From NCBI GenBank assembly GCA_937899935.1, contig CALCOW010000506.1, forward strand, positions 1 through 7,680: DNA of 7,680 nucleotides, written 5' to 3'. The position numbers and the translations under genes are program-made. Below, in pieces: positions 1 through 6,492 of this stretch. Numbering within the stretch: position 1 is the first letter of the stretch; every line of letters begins with the position of its first letter. Below the pieces are notes generated by a model that was not told the origin of the DNA, did no database searches, and saw nothing but the letters and a program-made list of their open reading frames with translations. The stretch comes from an uncultured Phycisphaerae bacterium. Its GTDB lineage: Bacteria > Planctomycetota > Phycisphaerae > Phycisphaerales > SM1A02.

Positions 1-131
1 AAATGACGGAGGCTCAGCACAGATTGTACTGAGATGTCGATGAGAGAGGCCCCCATAGAAACTGAGCGACTATCATATCTCAGGAATGAGACATGCTTCT
101 TCTCACATGACGTAGGGTCATTCTCTTGAAC
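1..131. other. Non-coding leader upstream of the sulfatase gene
   Basis: No convincing coding sequence is visible here. Two short inverted repeats stand out. CTCAGCAC (13-20) can pair with GTACTGAG (26-33) at seven of eight positions around a five-base loop. TCTCA (78-82) pairs with TGAGA (87-91) around GGAA, a GNRA-type tetraloop. A TATCAT box at 71-76 resembles a -10 element, but no good -35 sits at the right distance, so no promoter is called. A weak ribosome-binding-like TAGGG lies at 113-117. The hairpins could be the end of an upstream transcript or a leader structure; neither has a T-tract. Confidence 0.4.
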
Positions 132-1847
132 ATGAAACACAGACAATGCTTTCTTCTGTTGCCCTTTTGCCTTGTGCTCTTCTTAACGTGTCTGGCACAT
201 GGACACCATGCCGCCTTCTATAAGAAAACATTCGAAGCGGTCCGTAGTGCTGATTTTACTGGTGTCGAGAAGCTGTTTGCACCGGAAGTCTGGTCAGGTG
301 ATGCCGGAGAAATGACCCCACACCAGTTACAGCAGCGATTAAAAGCGGGCACCGTCAGCCAACTCTATGAGACCATGAGCAGGAGCGAGCGTGAGCACCG
401 CGTCTTGGTTACTTTTCTCATCACCTATCCCGATCAGCGCCCTGATGAGCAGATCCTGCTGTTGGCGACACGAGTTGGCCAATCGGGCAACACAGATCCC
501 TACGCATGGCAAATCGTTGAAATATCAACCGATGTCGCCCACGCTGAAACATTTCTGACCCGTGCACTTCCACGCCTTGTCGAAAAACCAGATCAGGCTC
601 CTGCCACATCCTCAGCCCCCAACATCATCATCATTGTCTCAGATGATGCGGGCTTCGCTGACTTCTCTCTGCACGGCAGCAAAGACTTCCCCACACCCAA
701 CATCGATCGCATTGCTGAAACGGGCGTTCGTTTCACTCAGGGTTATGTCTCCGCATCGGTGTGCAGCCCCAGCCGCGCCGGCCTTTTGACTGGTCGCTAC
801 CAACAGCGCTTTGGACATCACAACAACATTCCACCCAAATATTCTGAAGTCAATGGCCTGCCCGTCGAAGAAGTCACCATCGCCGATGCATTAAAAGCCC
901 AAGGCTATCGCACCATCGCATTGGGGAAGTGGCATCTTGGCTATGCGCCGCACTTCCATCCCTTATCCCGTGGCTTTGATGATTTCTATGGTTTTTTACA
1001 AGGCGCACGCAGCTTCTATCCAACGACTGGAAAGAAGCACACCAAACTCAACCGACTGCTTCGCGATCGTGAGCCAATTGATGAAGACTTCACTTACATG
1101 ACTGATGCCCTTGGCCAAGAAGCCGCGGCTTATATTGATCGACATGCTCAAAAACCTTTCTTTATGTACTTGTCTTTTAATGCAGTACACACACCACTAC
1201 ACGCGACCAAAGAGAAGCTTGACAAAACCAATCCCGAACTCAGCGCCAAGCGGCGTAAGCTAGCGGCGATGACCATGTCGATGGATGATGCGGTTGGCAA
1301 AGTACTCCAGGCGCTTGATCGCAACCACATTGCAGACAATACCATCGTTGTCTTCCTCAATGACAATGGTGGACAGACCTTAGCGGGCGCCGACAACACG
1401 CCTTTGCGTGGCAAGAAGGGACAACCTTATGAAGGAGGTATTCGGGTTCCATTCGCAGCACGGTGGCCAGCGACCTGGCCTGCTGGCGTTGTGTACGAGC
1501 ATCCAGTCAGTGCCTTAGATCTTTTTCCAACCGCGCTGAACGCTGCCTCCGTTGGCTATGCAACCAAAACACCTCGACTCGATGGTATTGATCTGTCTCC
1601 CATGCTCACTGGTGATCGCGAGCTGGCTCCCAATCGCGCCCTGTTCTGGAAACAAAAGAAGAATGCTGCGGTCCGCCAAGGTCAATGGAAGCTGGTCCAA
1701 TTCAATGGTGGTGATTTTGAGCTCTACAACCTCGCTGATGACATCAGTGAAGAAAATGATCTTGCCGCAAGTCAACCCGACGTTGTCGAATCACTTAAGA
1801 AACTCAAAGATGATTGGGTTGAGGATCATGAAGCCCCCCGCTGGTAA
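132..1847 (+). CDS. Exported S1-type (formylglycine-dependent) sulfatase with an N-terminal NTF2-like domain
   Basis: Predicted to hydrolyse sulfate esters, probably on a sulfated polysaccharide, in the periplasm or outside the cell. Numbering is from the ATG at 132 (571 aa). Residues 1 to about 24 are a signal peptide: MKHR, a long hydrophobic stretch, then AHG. Residues about 25-150 resemble an NTF2/SnoaL domain (helical start with SADFTGVEKLFAPEVW). The alkaline-phosphatase-superfamily sulfatase domain starts at PNIIIIVSDD (Asp171, Asp172, metal ligands). The formylglycine motif CSPSR begins at Cys211 and continues AGLLTGRY. Further site residues are GKWHLG (Lys266, His268), His353 in AVHTPLH, NDNGG (Asp411, Asn412) and RGKKG (Lys429), followed by EGGIRVP. 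The C-terminal ELYNLADD is the usual closing subdomain. All catalytic residues appear intact. An in-frame TTG at 126 is better spaced from the weak TAGGG at 113-117, so the start is uncertain by two codons. Activation needs a formylglycine-generating enzyme encoded elsewhere. The substrate cannot be read from sequence. The neighbouring gene is convergent, so this gene is probably transcribed alone. Confidence 0.93.
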   Translation: MKHRQCFLLLPFCLVLFLTCLAHGHHAAFYKKTFEAVRSADFTGVEKLFAPEVWSGDAGEMTPHQLQQRLKAGTVSQLYETMSRSEREHRVLVTFLITYPDQRPDEQILLLATRVGQSGNTDPYAWQIVEISTDVAHAETFLTRALPRLVEKPDQAPATSSAPNIIIIVSDDAGFADFSLHGSKDFPTPNIDRIAETGVRFTQGYVSASVCSPSRAGLLTGRYQQRFGHHNNIPPKYSEVNGLPVEEVTIADALKAQGYRTIALGKWHLGYAPHFHPLSRGFDDFYGFLQGARSFYPTTGKKHTKLNRLLRDREPIDEDFTYMTDALGQEAAAYIDRHAQKPFFMYLSFNAVHTPLHATKEKLDKTNPELSAKRRKLAAMTMSMDDAVGKVLQALDRNHIADNTIVVFLNDNGGQTLAGADNTPLRGKKGQPYEGGIRVPFAARWPATWPAGVVYEHPVSALDLFPTALNAASVGYATKTPRLDGIDLSPMLTGDRELAPNRALFWKQKKNAAVRQGQWKLVQFNGGDFELYNLADDISEENDLAASQPDVVESLKKLKDDWVEDHEAPRW

Positions 1848-1855
1848 GCACCAGC
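1840..1855. terminator. Small hairpin between convergent genes
   Basis: GCTGGT (1840-1845) and ACCAGC (1850-1855) form a perfect six-base stem around AAGC. The hairpin contains the sulfatase stop codon and sits in the 16-base gap before the aminotransferase stop on the other strand. A symmetric hairpin here could end transcription from both sides. There is no T-tract on either strand, so a classic intrinsic terminator is not shown and the call is tentative. Confidence 0.3.
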
Positions 1856-1863
1856 AAGGCTCC

Positions 1864-3006
1864 TCAGCTCACCCCAGCCATGATGCGCTTTGGAAAGAGG
1901 CGGGCCAATCCCTCACTGACGCGCTCTAGACCTGCCGCAAAATGGTCTGACTCCATCCCGATAGCGAAGCGCAGATATTTGTCGAAGCCAAAGCAGTCAC
2001 CGGCCACTACAAAGACACTCTCGTTGATACGCAGTTCATCGGAAAGCTCCGAAGAACCCATCGGCAAGTCATACTTCACAAAACCCATGCCGCCAGCCTT
2101 GGGTGGCAGCCAGGAGAAGACACCTGGATAGCGGTCCATCCAGTCCTGGAAGATTGTGATGTTCCGGCCCAGCACCGTACGACTGCGATCGCAAATGCGC
2201 TTGCGTGTTGTTGGCTCAAGTACATAGGTTGCAATCGCCTGGCACAACGTTGAGCTGGTAATTGAGGTGTAGTCTTTGTGATGCCAACATTTGTGAATGA
2301 CATCTGGCTCGGCAACAACCCAACCAATGCGCAGCCCGGGCAGTCCCATGGTTTTCGAGAGTCCACCAGTGGCAAGTGTGTGCGTACCGAGCTCGCGCAC
2401 CGATGGTGTATCGGTGCCACTGAGTTCTGAACCACGATAAATCTCATCGGCGTGCAAGTAAGCGCCGTGCTTCTGAGCCAAGGCTCCCAAACCTTGCATG
2501 ATCTCCGGCGGCATAATTTGACCGGTTGGATTATTCGGGTTGCAGACACTGATCATCGCCGTGCGATCAGTGATCAGCTTTTTTGCTTCTTCCATATCCG
2601 GCAGCCAGTCTAACTCGGGACGCAGCAACAGTGTCTTGACTTCAATACCGAGACCGCGTGTCAATCCGTCGATCTGCATGTAATTCGGGCCCATCAAGAC
2701 CAACTCATCACCTGGCTCAAGCATGCTGAGCATGATGACCATATTGGCCTCAGCAGAACCATTGGTCACCATCACATGATCGGCGGTGACATCATCGGGA
2801 TACCAATCGGCAATGCGCTGACGCAGATCATGTTTTCCATGGCTATAACCATAGCCCAACTCAAGGTCGATCAGACTCTCAATGACCTCTTCTGGAACCA
2901 CCTGGCGAATGGTCAGCGGATGCCATCCACTTTCAGTGAGGTTGAAATCAACATCGTTCTCGTAAAGCGATTGCATTCGCTCCATTACAAACTGTTTGAA
3001 TCGCAT
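1864..3006 (-). CDS. Class I/II PLP-dependent aminotransferase
   Basis: A fold-type I pyridoxal-phosphate enzyme of 380 aa, the usual length for the family, predicted to be cytosolic and to move an amino group between an amino acid and a 2-oxo acid. Landmarks in order: GYGYSHGKHDLR (51-62, substrate-side motif); TNGSAEA (81-87, cofactor phosphate contact); CNPNNPTG (155-162, with Asn159); DEIYRGS (187-193, Asp187 to the pyridine nitrogen and Tyr190); GLSKTMGLPGLRIGW with the Schiff-base lysine Lys218 and Arg226; and YLRFAIG with Arg346, which usually binds the substrate carboxylate. All key residues are present. The start is only six bases after the stop of the cyclodeaminase-like gene, with GGGA just upstream inside that gene's end, so the two are co-transcribed and probably coupled in translation. 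The N-terminal pattern (MERMQSLYEN, NLTESGWHPL) recalls the branch often labelled capreomycidine-synthase-like, but this does not fix the substrate. A lyase or cyclase activity of the same fold remains possible. Confidence 0.9.
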   Translation of the reverse strand: MRFKQFVMERMQSLYENDVDFNLTESGWHPLTIRQVVPEEVIESLIDLELGYGYSHGKHDLRQRIADWYPDDVTADHVMVTNGSAEANMVIMLSMLEPGDELVLMGPNYMQIDGLTRGLGIEVKTLLLRPELDWLPDMEEAKKLITDRTAMISVCNPNNPTGQIMPPEIMQGLGALAQKHGAYLHADEIYRGSELSGTDTPSVRELGTHTLATGGLSKTMGLPGLRIGWVVAEPDVIHKCWHHKDYTSITSSTLCQAIATYVLEPTTRKRICDRSRTVLGRNITIFQDWMDRYPGVFSWLPPKAGGMGFVKYDLPMGSSELSDELRINESVFVVAGDCFGFDKYLRFAIGMESDHFAAGLERVSEGLARLFPKRIMAGVS

Positions 3007-3012
3007 GTCTTG

Positions 3013-3960
3013 TTATCCCAATGCTTCCACGACTGCCTTGGCAATCTGAATGTCTTGATGAGCGACCCCAGTCAGGTCGGCCACCGTGATTTGATTCTCT
3101 GAAGTCCGCCCCAACGATGGCTGCTGCACAACCTCGCCGAGCTCGATCGCCTTGTCGAGTTCGAACACACCAGCCTGCACTGCTTTGGCAATCTCTCCTC
3201 GCTCGACGCATTGTGAGCGACTATCAGCAACAACCAGATCGGCTCGAGCAATAACATCGACCGCGAGTTCCTGCTTGCCTGGTGTGTCAGAACCCATGGC
3301 GGTGATATGGGTACCCACTTGCACATCCTTGGCGTTTAGAAGCGGGGTTGCAGATGGCGTCGTTGTGATCAGAAGCTTTGCTTGAGCGGCGACATCGGCC
3401 GGCGTATCGCAGAGCGTCACTTCGTAGCCCTCTCCTTCCATGGCTTGTAAATAGCGCATCGCCCCATCTGGCGATCGCCCCCAGACCGCAATCCGCTTAC
3501 AAGGCCTGACATCGGCCAGCGCCAAGACTTGCATCCGCGCCTGAACACCGGTCCCAAGCACACCAATCACATCAACTTCTTTCGGTGCCAGGTATTTTGC
3601 TGCAATGGCCCCAGCCAGTGCGGTGCGCACATCGGTCAGGTAGCCTTCATCCAGCAATATTGAATAGAGTTGGCCTGTCTCCTGACTAAACACCAACATA
3701 CAACCCGATCCCGACTCCAGTCCGCGGGTTGGATTTTCATAAAACCCCGAAGCGATCTTGATCACAAAGACGTCGTCATCTTTGATGTAGCCATATTTGA
3801 TGTGTGTGTCACCTGGCGGATCTTGAAAGTTCAACTCACCAACCGGAGGCACCACAACCCGCCCTTGGGCATGGGCCGCAAAACCATCTTCAATCGTGCC
3901 CAACAGAGGCAGATTGGCGACCACTTTCTCAATCACATCGCGTTCATAGATCGTTGCCAT
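3013..3960 (-). CDS. Ornithine cyclodeaminase / mu-crystallin family protein
   Basis: A Rossmann-fold NAD(P)-dependent enzyme of 315 aa, in the family that contains ornithine cyclodeaminase, alanine dehydrogenase, ketimine reductase and mu-crystallin. Visible landmarks: FVIKIASGF with Lys68; LDEGYLTDVRTAL with Thr109 and Arg112, a family signature of the substrate pocket; the nucleotide-binding loop VLGTGVQAR (134-142); and AMGSDTPGKQEL with Asp225, the position of the family's catalytic aspartate. The frame stays open back to 4140, but the ATG at 3960 is chosen because GAGGAAA lies just upstream, because homologues begin with a short segment like MATIYERDVI, and because the longer form would run into the divergent SDR gene. 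It is first in a two-gene operon with the aminotransferase. Likely chemistry is cyclisation with deamination of a diamino acid, or reduction or oxidation of a cyclic imine or 2-oxo acid. Which of these cannot be told from sequence. Confidence 0.9.
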   Translation of the reverse strand: MATIYERDVIEKVVANLPLLGTIEDGFAAHAQGRVVVPPVGELNFQDPPGDTHIKYGYIKDDDVFVIKIASGFYENPTRGLESGSGCMLVFSQETGQLYSILLDEGYLTDVRTALAGAIAAKYLAPKEVDVIGVLGTGVQARMQVLALADVRPCKRIAVWGRSPDGAMRYLQAMEGEGYEVTLCDTPADVAAQAKLLITTTPSATPLLNAKDVQVGTHITAMGSDTPGKQELAVDVIARADLVVADSRSQCVERGEIAKAVQAGVFELDKAIELGEVVQQPSLGRTSENQITVADLTGVAHQDIQIAKAVVEALG

Positions 3961-4062
3961 GGCGGTTTCCTCAAGCAGGCATAGTAACGCGGCGCCGACC
4001 ATCTGTTCGAGCGGTGCGATATACTCCGAGTCCCAACGGGTATCTCTGGGGGAATAACCACC
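3961..4062. promoter_or_regulatory. Divergent promoter region between the two operons
   Basis: This 102-base stretch separates the minus-strand cyclodeaminase/aminotransferase operon from the plus-strand SDR/epimerase operon, so both promoters should lie in it or just inside the gene starts. On the plus strand TATACT (4020-4025) is a good -10 match, but the -35 candidate CCGACC (3995-4000) is weak and 19 bases away. On the minus strand TACTAT (complement of 3981-3986) is a fair -10, again with a poor -35. A shared regulator is possible, but no clear palindromic operator was seen. Ribosome sites are GAGGAAA for the minus gene and GGGGGA (4048-4053) for the plus gene. Confidence 0.45.
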
Positions 4063-4911
4063 ATGAACGATACATTTCATGGCAAGACGGCTCTCATTAC
4101 TGGTGCTTCCGCAGGCATTGGGGCCGAGTTTGCTCGCCAACTGTCAGCCAAAGGAGCCAATCTTGTTTTGGTTGCAAGGCGTGTCGATCGGCTGGACATT
4201 TTGGCCCAAGAGCTCACGAAAAAGCATGGCATTAATTGCACGGTCATCGCCATGGATCTGTCTGATACCACCGCATCCGCATCGCTTTTTGAAGCGACGC
4301 ATAAAATCGAGGTTGACATCCTCGTCAACAATGCCGGGTATGCGTTGAAATCAACCTTTTCGAGAGTCGCTCTGAAAGATATCTCAGATCAGCTCCAGGT
4401 CATGCTCACCTCGCTCACAGAGCTTTGCCATTGGTACCTACCCGGTATGATCCACCGTCAATATGGCCGCATCATCAACGTGGCCTCTCTTGCTGCTTTT
4501 ACACCGGATTTCTCCGGCAGCCTCTATCCACCCATCAAGGCCTACGTACTGCGCCTTTCTCGGTCGCTCTCACTTGAACTACGCAAAACCAATGTCAATG
4601 TCACAGCCCTCTGTCCTGGCTATACCTATTCAGAGTTTCATGATGTGCAAGGCACTCGCGCGAAGATGAATCGATTGCCTCGTTTTATGTGGATGGATAG
4701 TGACAAAGTAGTGAGGCAGGGAATTTCTGCCGCAGAGAAAGGTAAATCTGTTCACATTAATGGAACGGTCAATAGAGTCATCACCGGCATGTGCACGCTC
4801 CTGCCGCATGGCCTGATGCATGGCATGATGCCAGGTCGATCGACGGCAAAAAAACGCACCAAACTCAATACACTGAACAAGACAAAAAAGTCTTCAGGAG
4901 AGAAACGTTGA
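4063..4911 (+). CDS. Short-chain dehydrogenase/reductase (classical SDR)
   Basis: An NAD(P)(H)-dependent oxidoreductase of 282 aa with an intact classical SDR core. The cofactor loop TGASAGIG is at 13-20. Basic VARR follows the second strand, suggesting NADP(H). NNAG is at 89-92. The catalytic set is Ser142 in NVAS, with Tyr155 and Lys159 in YPPIK. The usual small residue before the lysine is Ile, and two prolines follow the tyrosine, where most relatives have YxASK; this is uncommon but keeps YxxxK. CPGYTYSEF follows, where the PG motif normally sits. The last 30 or so residues are a lysine-rich tail (KKRT, NKTKK) beyond the core, and its codons carry the ribosome site of the next gene. The start ATG has GGGGGA about nine bases upstream. 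The substrate is unknown; the general pattern resembles SDRs acting on lipids or acyl chains (DltE/17-beta-HSD-like). It is first in an operon with the epimerase gene. Confidence 0.9.
   Translation: MNDTFHGKTALITGASAGIGAEFARQLSAKGANLVLVARRVDRLDILAQELTKKHGINCTVIAMDLSDTTASASLFEATHKIEVDILVNNAGYALKSTFSRVALKDISDQLQVMLTSLTELCHWYLPGMIHRQYGRIINVASLAAFTPDFSGSLYPPIKAYVLRLSRSLSLELRKTNVNVTALCPGYTYSEFHDVQGTRAKMNRLPRFMWMDSDKVVRQGISAAEKGKSVHINGTVNRVITGMCTLLPHGLMHGMMPGRSTAKKRTKLNTLNKTKKSSGEKR
4896..4910 (+). promoter_or_regulatory. Ribosome-binding site and TTG start overlapping the SDR stop
   Basis: AGGAGA (4896-4901), a near-perfect Shine-Dalgarno, is followed six bases later by TTG (4908-4910). The upstream SDR ends with TGA at 4909-4911, so TTGA serves as start and stop together. 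This decides the start of the epimerase gene over the earlier in-frame GTG at 4791 and points to translational coupling. Confidence 0.8.
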
Positions 4912-5891
4912 ACTCGACCCGCCCACCCTATGCCGCGCTTACAACAACACGGGATGGCGTTGAGCTTCTCGAGCTCATGTGCCGGCAAACCGATACCTGT
5001 GTTTCAATTTGTCCAGCCGCCGGTATGTCTGTGGTTGGCATGACGGTTGCTGGACAGCAATTTGTACACTTGCCACTTCCGTTGGGCTCTTTTGTTGCAA
5101 GCCAACACACCGGTGGCATTCCTCTTCTTTATCCTTGGGCCAATCGTTTGCGAAGTGACCTTTACCAAGCGAATGGGCAAGACGTTGACCTAGCTGATCA
5201 CACCTTTGTCCACCGTGATGGGAACGGCCTTCCGATGCATGGACTCTTGGTACGTTGGAATCAATGGGAGATCGATGCGCTGGCGGCCACTGATGAATCA
5301 GCAGATTTACGATGTCATATTGACTGGTCGAACCACGAGCCACTCATGGCTGCTTTTCCATTTAATCACCGACTCTCAATATCCATGCGACTCAAAGCAA
5401 CAAGCCTGACGATCGAGACCAGCGTCACGCCAAAAGACCAAGCCCCTGTTCCTGTTTCTTTCGGCTGGCATCCATATCTACAATTGCCGAAGTCTAAACG
5501 CGATGATTGGACGGTCACCTCACCGCCACTGAAACAAGTGGCTCTTGATCAGAACAATCTTCCTGCCCATCCACTGGTCGAAAAAACAGCCGCAGACTTC
5601 GCTCATGGACAACCTCTTAAAGGGCATCAATTTGATGATCTCTTTTCTGGCATGCATGATGGCTCCACCGCACATATCAACGGCCCAGCGAGTTCTATTG
5701 CTGTGACGTTTGATCAACACTACCAATGGATGCAGATCTTTTCTCCCGCTGATGCAACGTATTGCTGCATTGAACCAATGACTTCGTTGACCGCACAGTT
5801 GAGTGATGACGCCAGCAAACTACCCCAAGCGCCACCAGAGATGACCTGGTCGGCACAATTTACGGTAAGCATTAAGACAACCGACGCCTAA
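4908..5891 (+). CDS. Aldose 1-epimerase family protein (mutarotase-type)
   Basis: A galactose-mutarotase-like beta-sandwich enzyme of 327 aa, predicted to interconvert alpha and beta anomers of an aldose or a hexose 6-phosphate in the cytosol. Residues seen: GGIPLLYPWANRL with Arg80 (sugar-binding), MHGL with His111, SFGWHPY with His188 (the acid/base histidine), and CIEPMTS with Glu289 (the catalytic base position). This is the full family set, in order and at normal spacing. The start is the TTG at 4908, after AGGAGA. The frame is open back to 4791, but that segment is the SDR gene read out of frame. It overlaps the SDR stop by two bases, so the pair is one operon. The GIP..PWANR form is shared by GalM-like and YeaD-like (glucose-6-phosphate epimerase) proteins, so the exact sugar is open and no symbol is given. 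Confidence 0.88.
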   Translation: MNSTRPPYAALTTTRDGVELLELMCRQTDTCVSICPAAGMSVVGMTVAGQQFVHLPLPLGSFVASQHTGGIPLLYPWANRLRSDLYQANGQDVDLADHTFVHRDGNGLPMHGLLVRWNQWEIDALAATDESADLRCHIDWSNHEPLMAAFPFNHRLSISMRLKATSLTIETSVTPKDQAPVPVSFGWHPYLQLPKSKRDDWTVTSPPLKQVALDQNNLPAHPLVEKTAADFAHGQPLKGHQFDDLFSGMHDGSTAHINGPASSIAVTFDQHYQWMQIFSPADATYCCIEPMTSLTAQLSDDASKLPQAPPEMTWSAQFTVSIKTTDA

Positions 5892-5915
5892 AAGCTCTAT
5901 GCTTCCAGGCGTCGG
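5881..5915. terminator. Strong inverted repeat at the end of the epimerase gene
   Basis: CCGACGCCT (5881-5889) is perfectly complementary to AGGCGTCGG (5907-5915). Inside the loop AAGC (5892-5895) pairs with GCTT (5901-5904) around TCTAT, giving a nine-base stem, a two-by-two internal loop and a four-base upper stem. The left arm includes the last codons of the epimerase gene. No T-run follows on either strand, so this may act as a rho-assisted terminator, an mRNA 3'-end stabiliser, or a bidirectional terminator between convergent genes. Confidence 0.5.
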
Positions 5916-5922
5916 CTCCGAC

Positions 5923-5950
5923 CTTGGGACGGTGAACTTCATGCCCCAAG
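5923..5950. terminator. Second inverted repeat in the convergent intergenic region
   Basis: CTTGGG (5923-5928) pairs with CCCAAG (5945-5950) over a 16-base loop. It follows directly after the first hairpin. On the plus strand the downstream sequence (GATCTGTTCTCTT) is moderately T-rich, which would suit termination of the epimerase transcript. The stem is short, so confidence is low. Confidence 0.3.
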
Positions 5951-5976
5951 ATCTGTTCTCTTATCAGGCCGGTTGT

Positions 5977-6492
5977 TCACTCAGAACAGTCGCTGCCCCA
6001 AGTGATCAAGAGCGTCGAAAAATCAGCTATATCAACAATTAAGTCACCATTGATATCAGCGTCACTCACACCGACCTTCCCCCACTCAACCAGGAGTGTC
6101 GTGAAGTCTAAAATGTTAATAACTCCGTCACCGTTGATGTCTGCATCACATGCATCAGCGGGACATTCATCGGCGACCAGGTTCCCACCAAGATCGATCC
6201 ATGGCCCAAAGATCTGATTTGGCATATTGCCGCAAATCACACTGTTTAAGACCTGGGGATTCGCAAAGGGGGTTGTCCACATACCACCACCCGTTCCAAT
6301 TCCGTCGCCATCTACATCAGCCGTATTGAACTTGATAGAACATTCATCAATCAGTGGACTACTTGCTTCATTTGCAATACCACCACCATCACCGTCTGTG
6401 AGATTTCGCCGAATACCAGTTCTGTAGAGTTCCGGATCAGACAAATAGTTATACATGCCACCACCTGAACCAGCCGCCGTGTTCAGGCACAC
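5977..6492 (-). CDS. C-terminal part of the beta-helix repeat protein, after a frameshift; dockerin-like end
   Basis: This frame continues the protein encoded by 6483-7680 but is shifted against it; the GTG at 6492 is the edge of the open frame, not a likely start. Numbering from that codon (171 aa): residues 3-90 contain the last beta-helix units, each with GGGM or GGGI and an FxxN-like step (GIRRN, SIKFN, VICGN). Residues about 85-115 (SVICGNMPNQIFGPW, DLGGN, then ECPADAC) match a segment common in secreted Phycisphaerae proteins. Two dockerin-like calcium-loop repeats follow: Asp118, Asn120, Asp122, Asp129, then Trp137-Gly138; and Asp146, Asn148, Asp150, Asp157, then Trp165-Gly166. The protein ends four residues later with DCSE and the stop after it. 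Such paired loops usually close secreted planctomycete proteins and may bind calcium or anchor the protein; true cellulosome attachment is not implied. There is no Shine-Dalgarno before 6492, which supports reading this as the tail of one gene. Confidence 0.8.
   Translation of the reverse strand: MCLNTAAGSGGGMYNYLSDPELYRTGIRRNLTDGDGGGIANEASSPLIDECSIKFNTADVDGDGIGTGGGMWTTPFANPQVLNSVICGNMPNQIFGPWIDLGGNLVADECPADACDADINGDGVINILDFTTLLVEWGKVGVSDADINGDLIVDIADFSTLLITWGSDCSE

Noticed and set aside
132..206. Lipoprotein signal in the sulfatase (FLTC)
   Set aside because: The residue before Cys is Thr and the lipobox pattern is poor; a standard signal peptidase I site near AHG is more likely.
1552..1929. 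Plus-strand open frame overlapping the sulfatase end and the aminotransferase end
   Set aside because: A shadow of the sulfatase frame that runs into a convergent real gene; no ribosome site or motif.
3961..4140. N-terminal extension of the cyclodeaminase-like protein back to 4140
   Set aside because: It would overlap the start of the divergent SDR gene, has no family-like sequence, and the ATG at 3960 has a strong GAGGAAA ribosome site.
3670..4235. Plus-strand open frames across the start of the cyclodeaminase gene and the SDR start
   Set aside because: They overlap well-supported genes in other frames and have no recognisable domains.
4791..4907. Upstream GTG start for the epimerase gene
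   Set aside because: This stretch codes the end of the SDR in another frame and shows no epimerase-like residues; the TTG at 4908 has AGGAGA in front of it.
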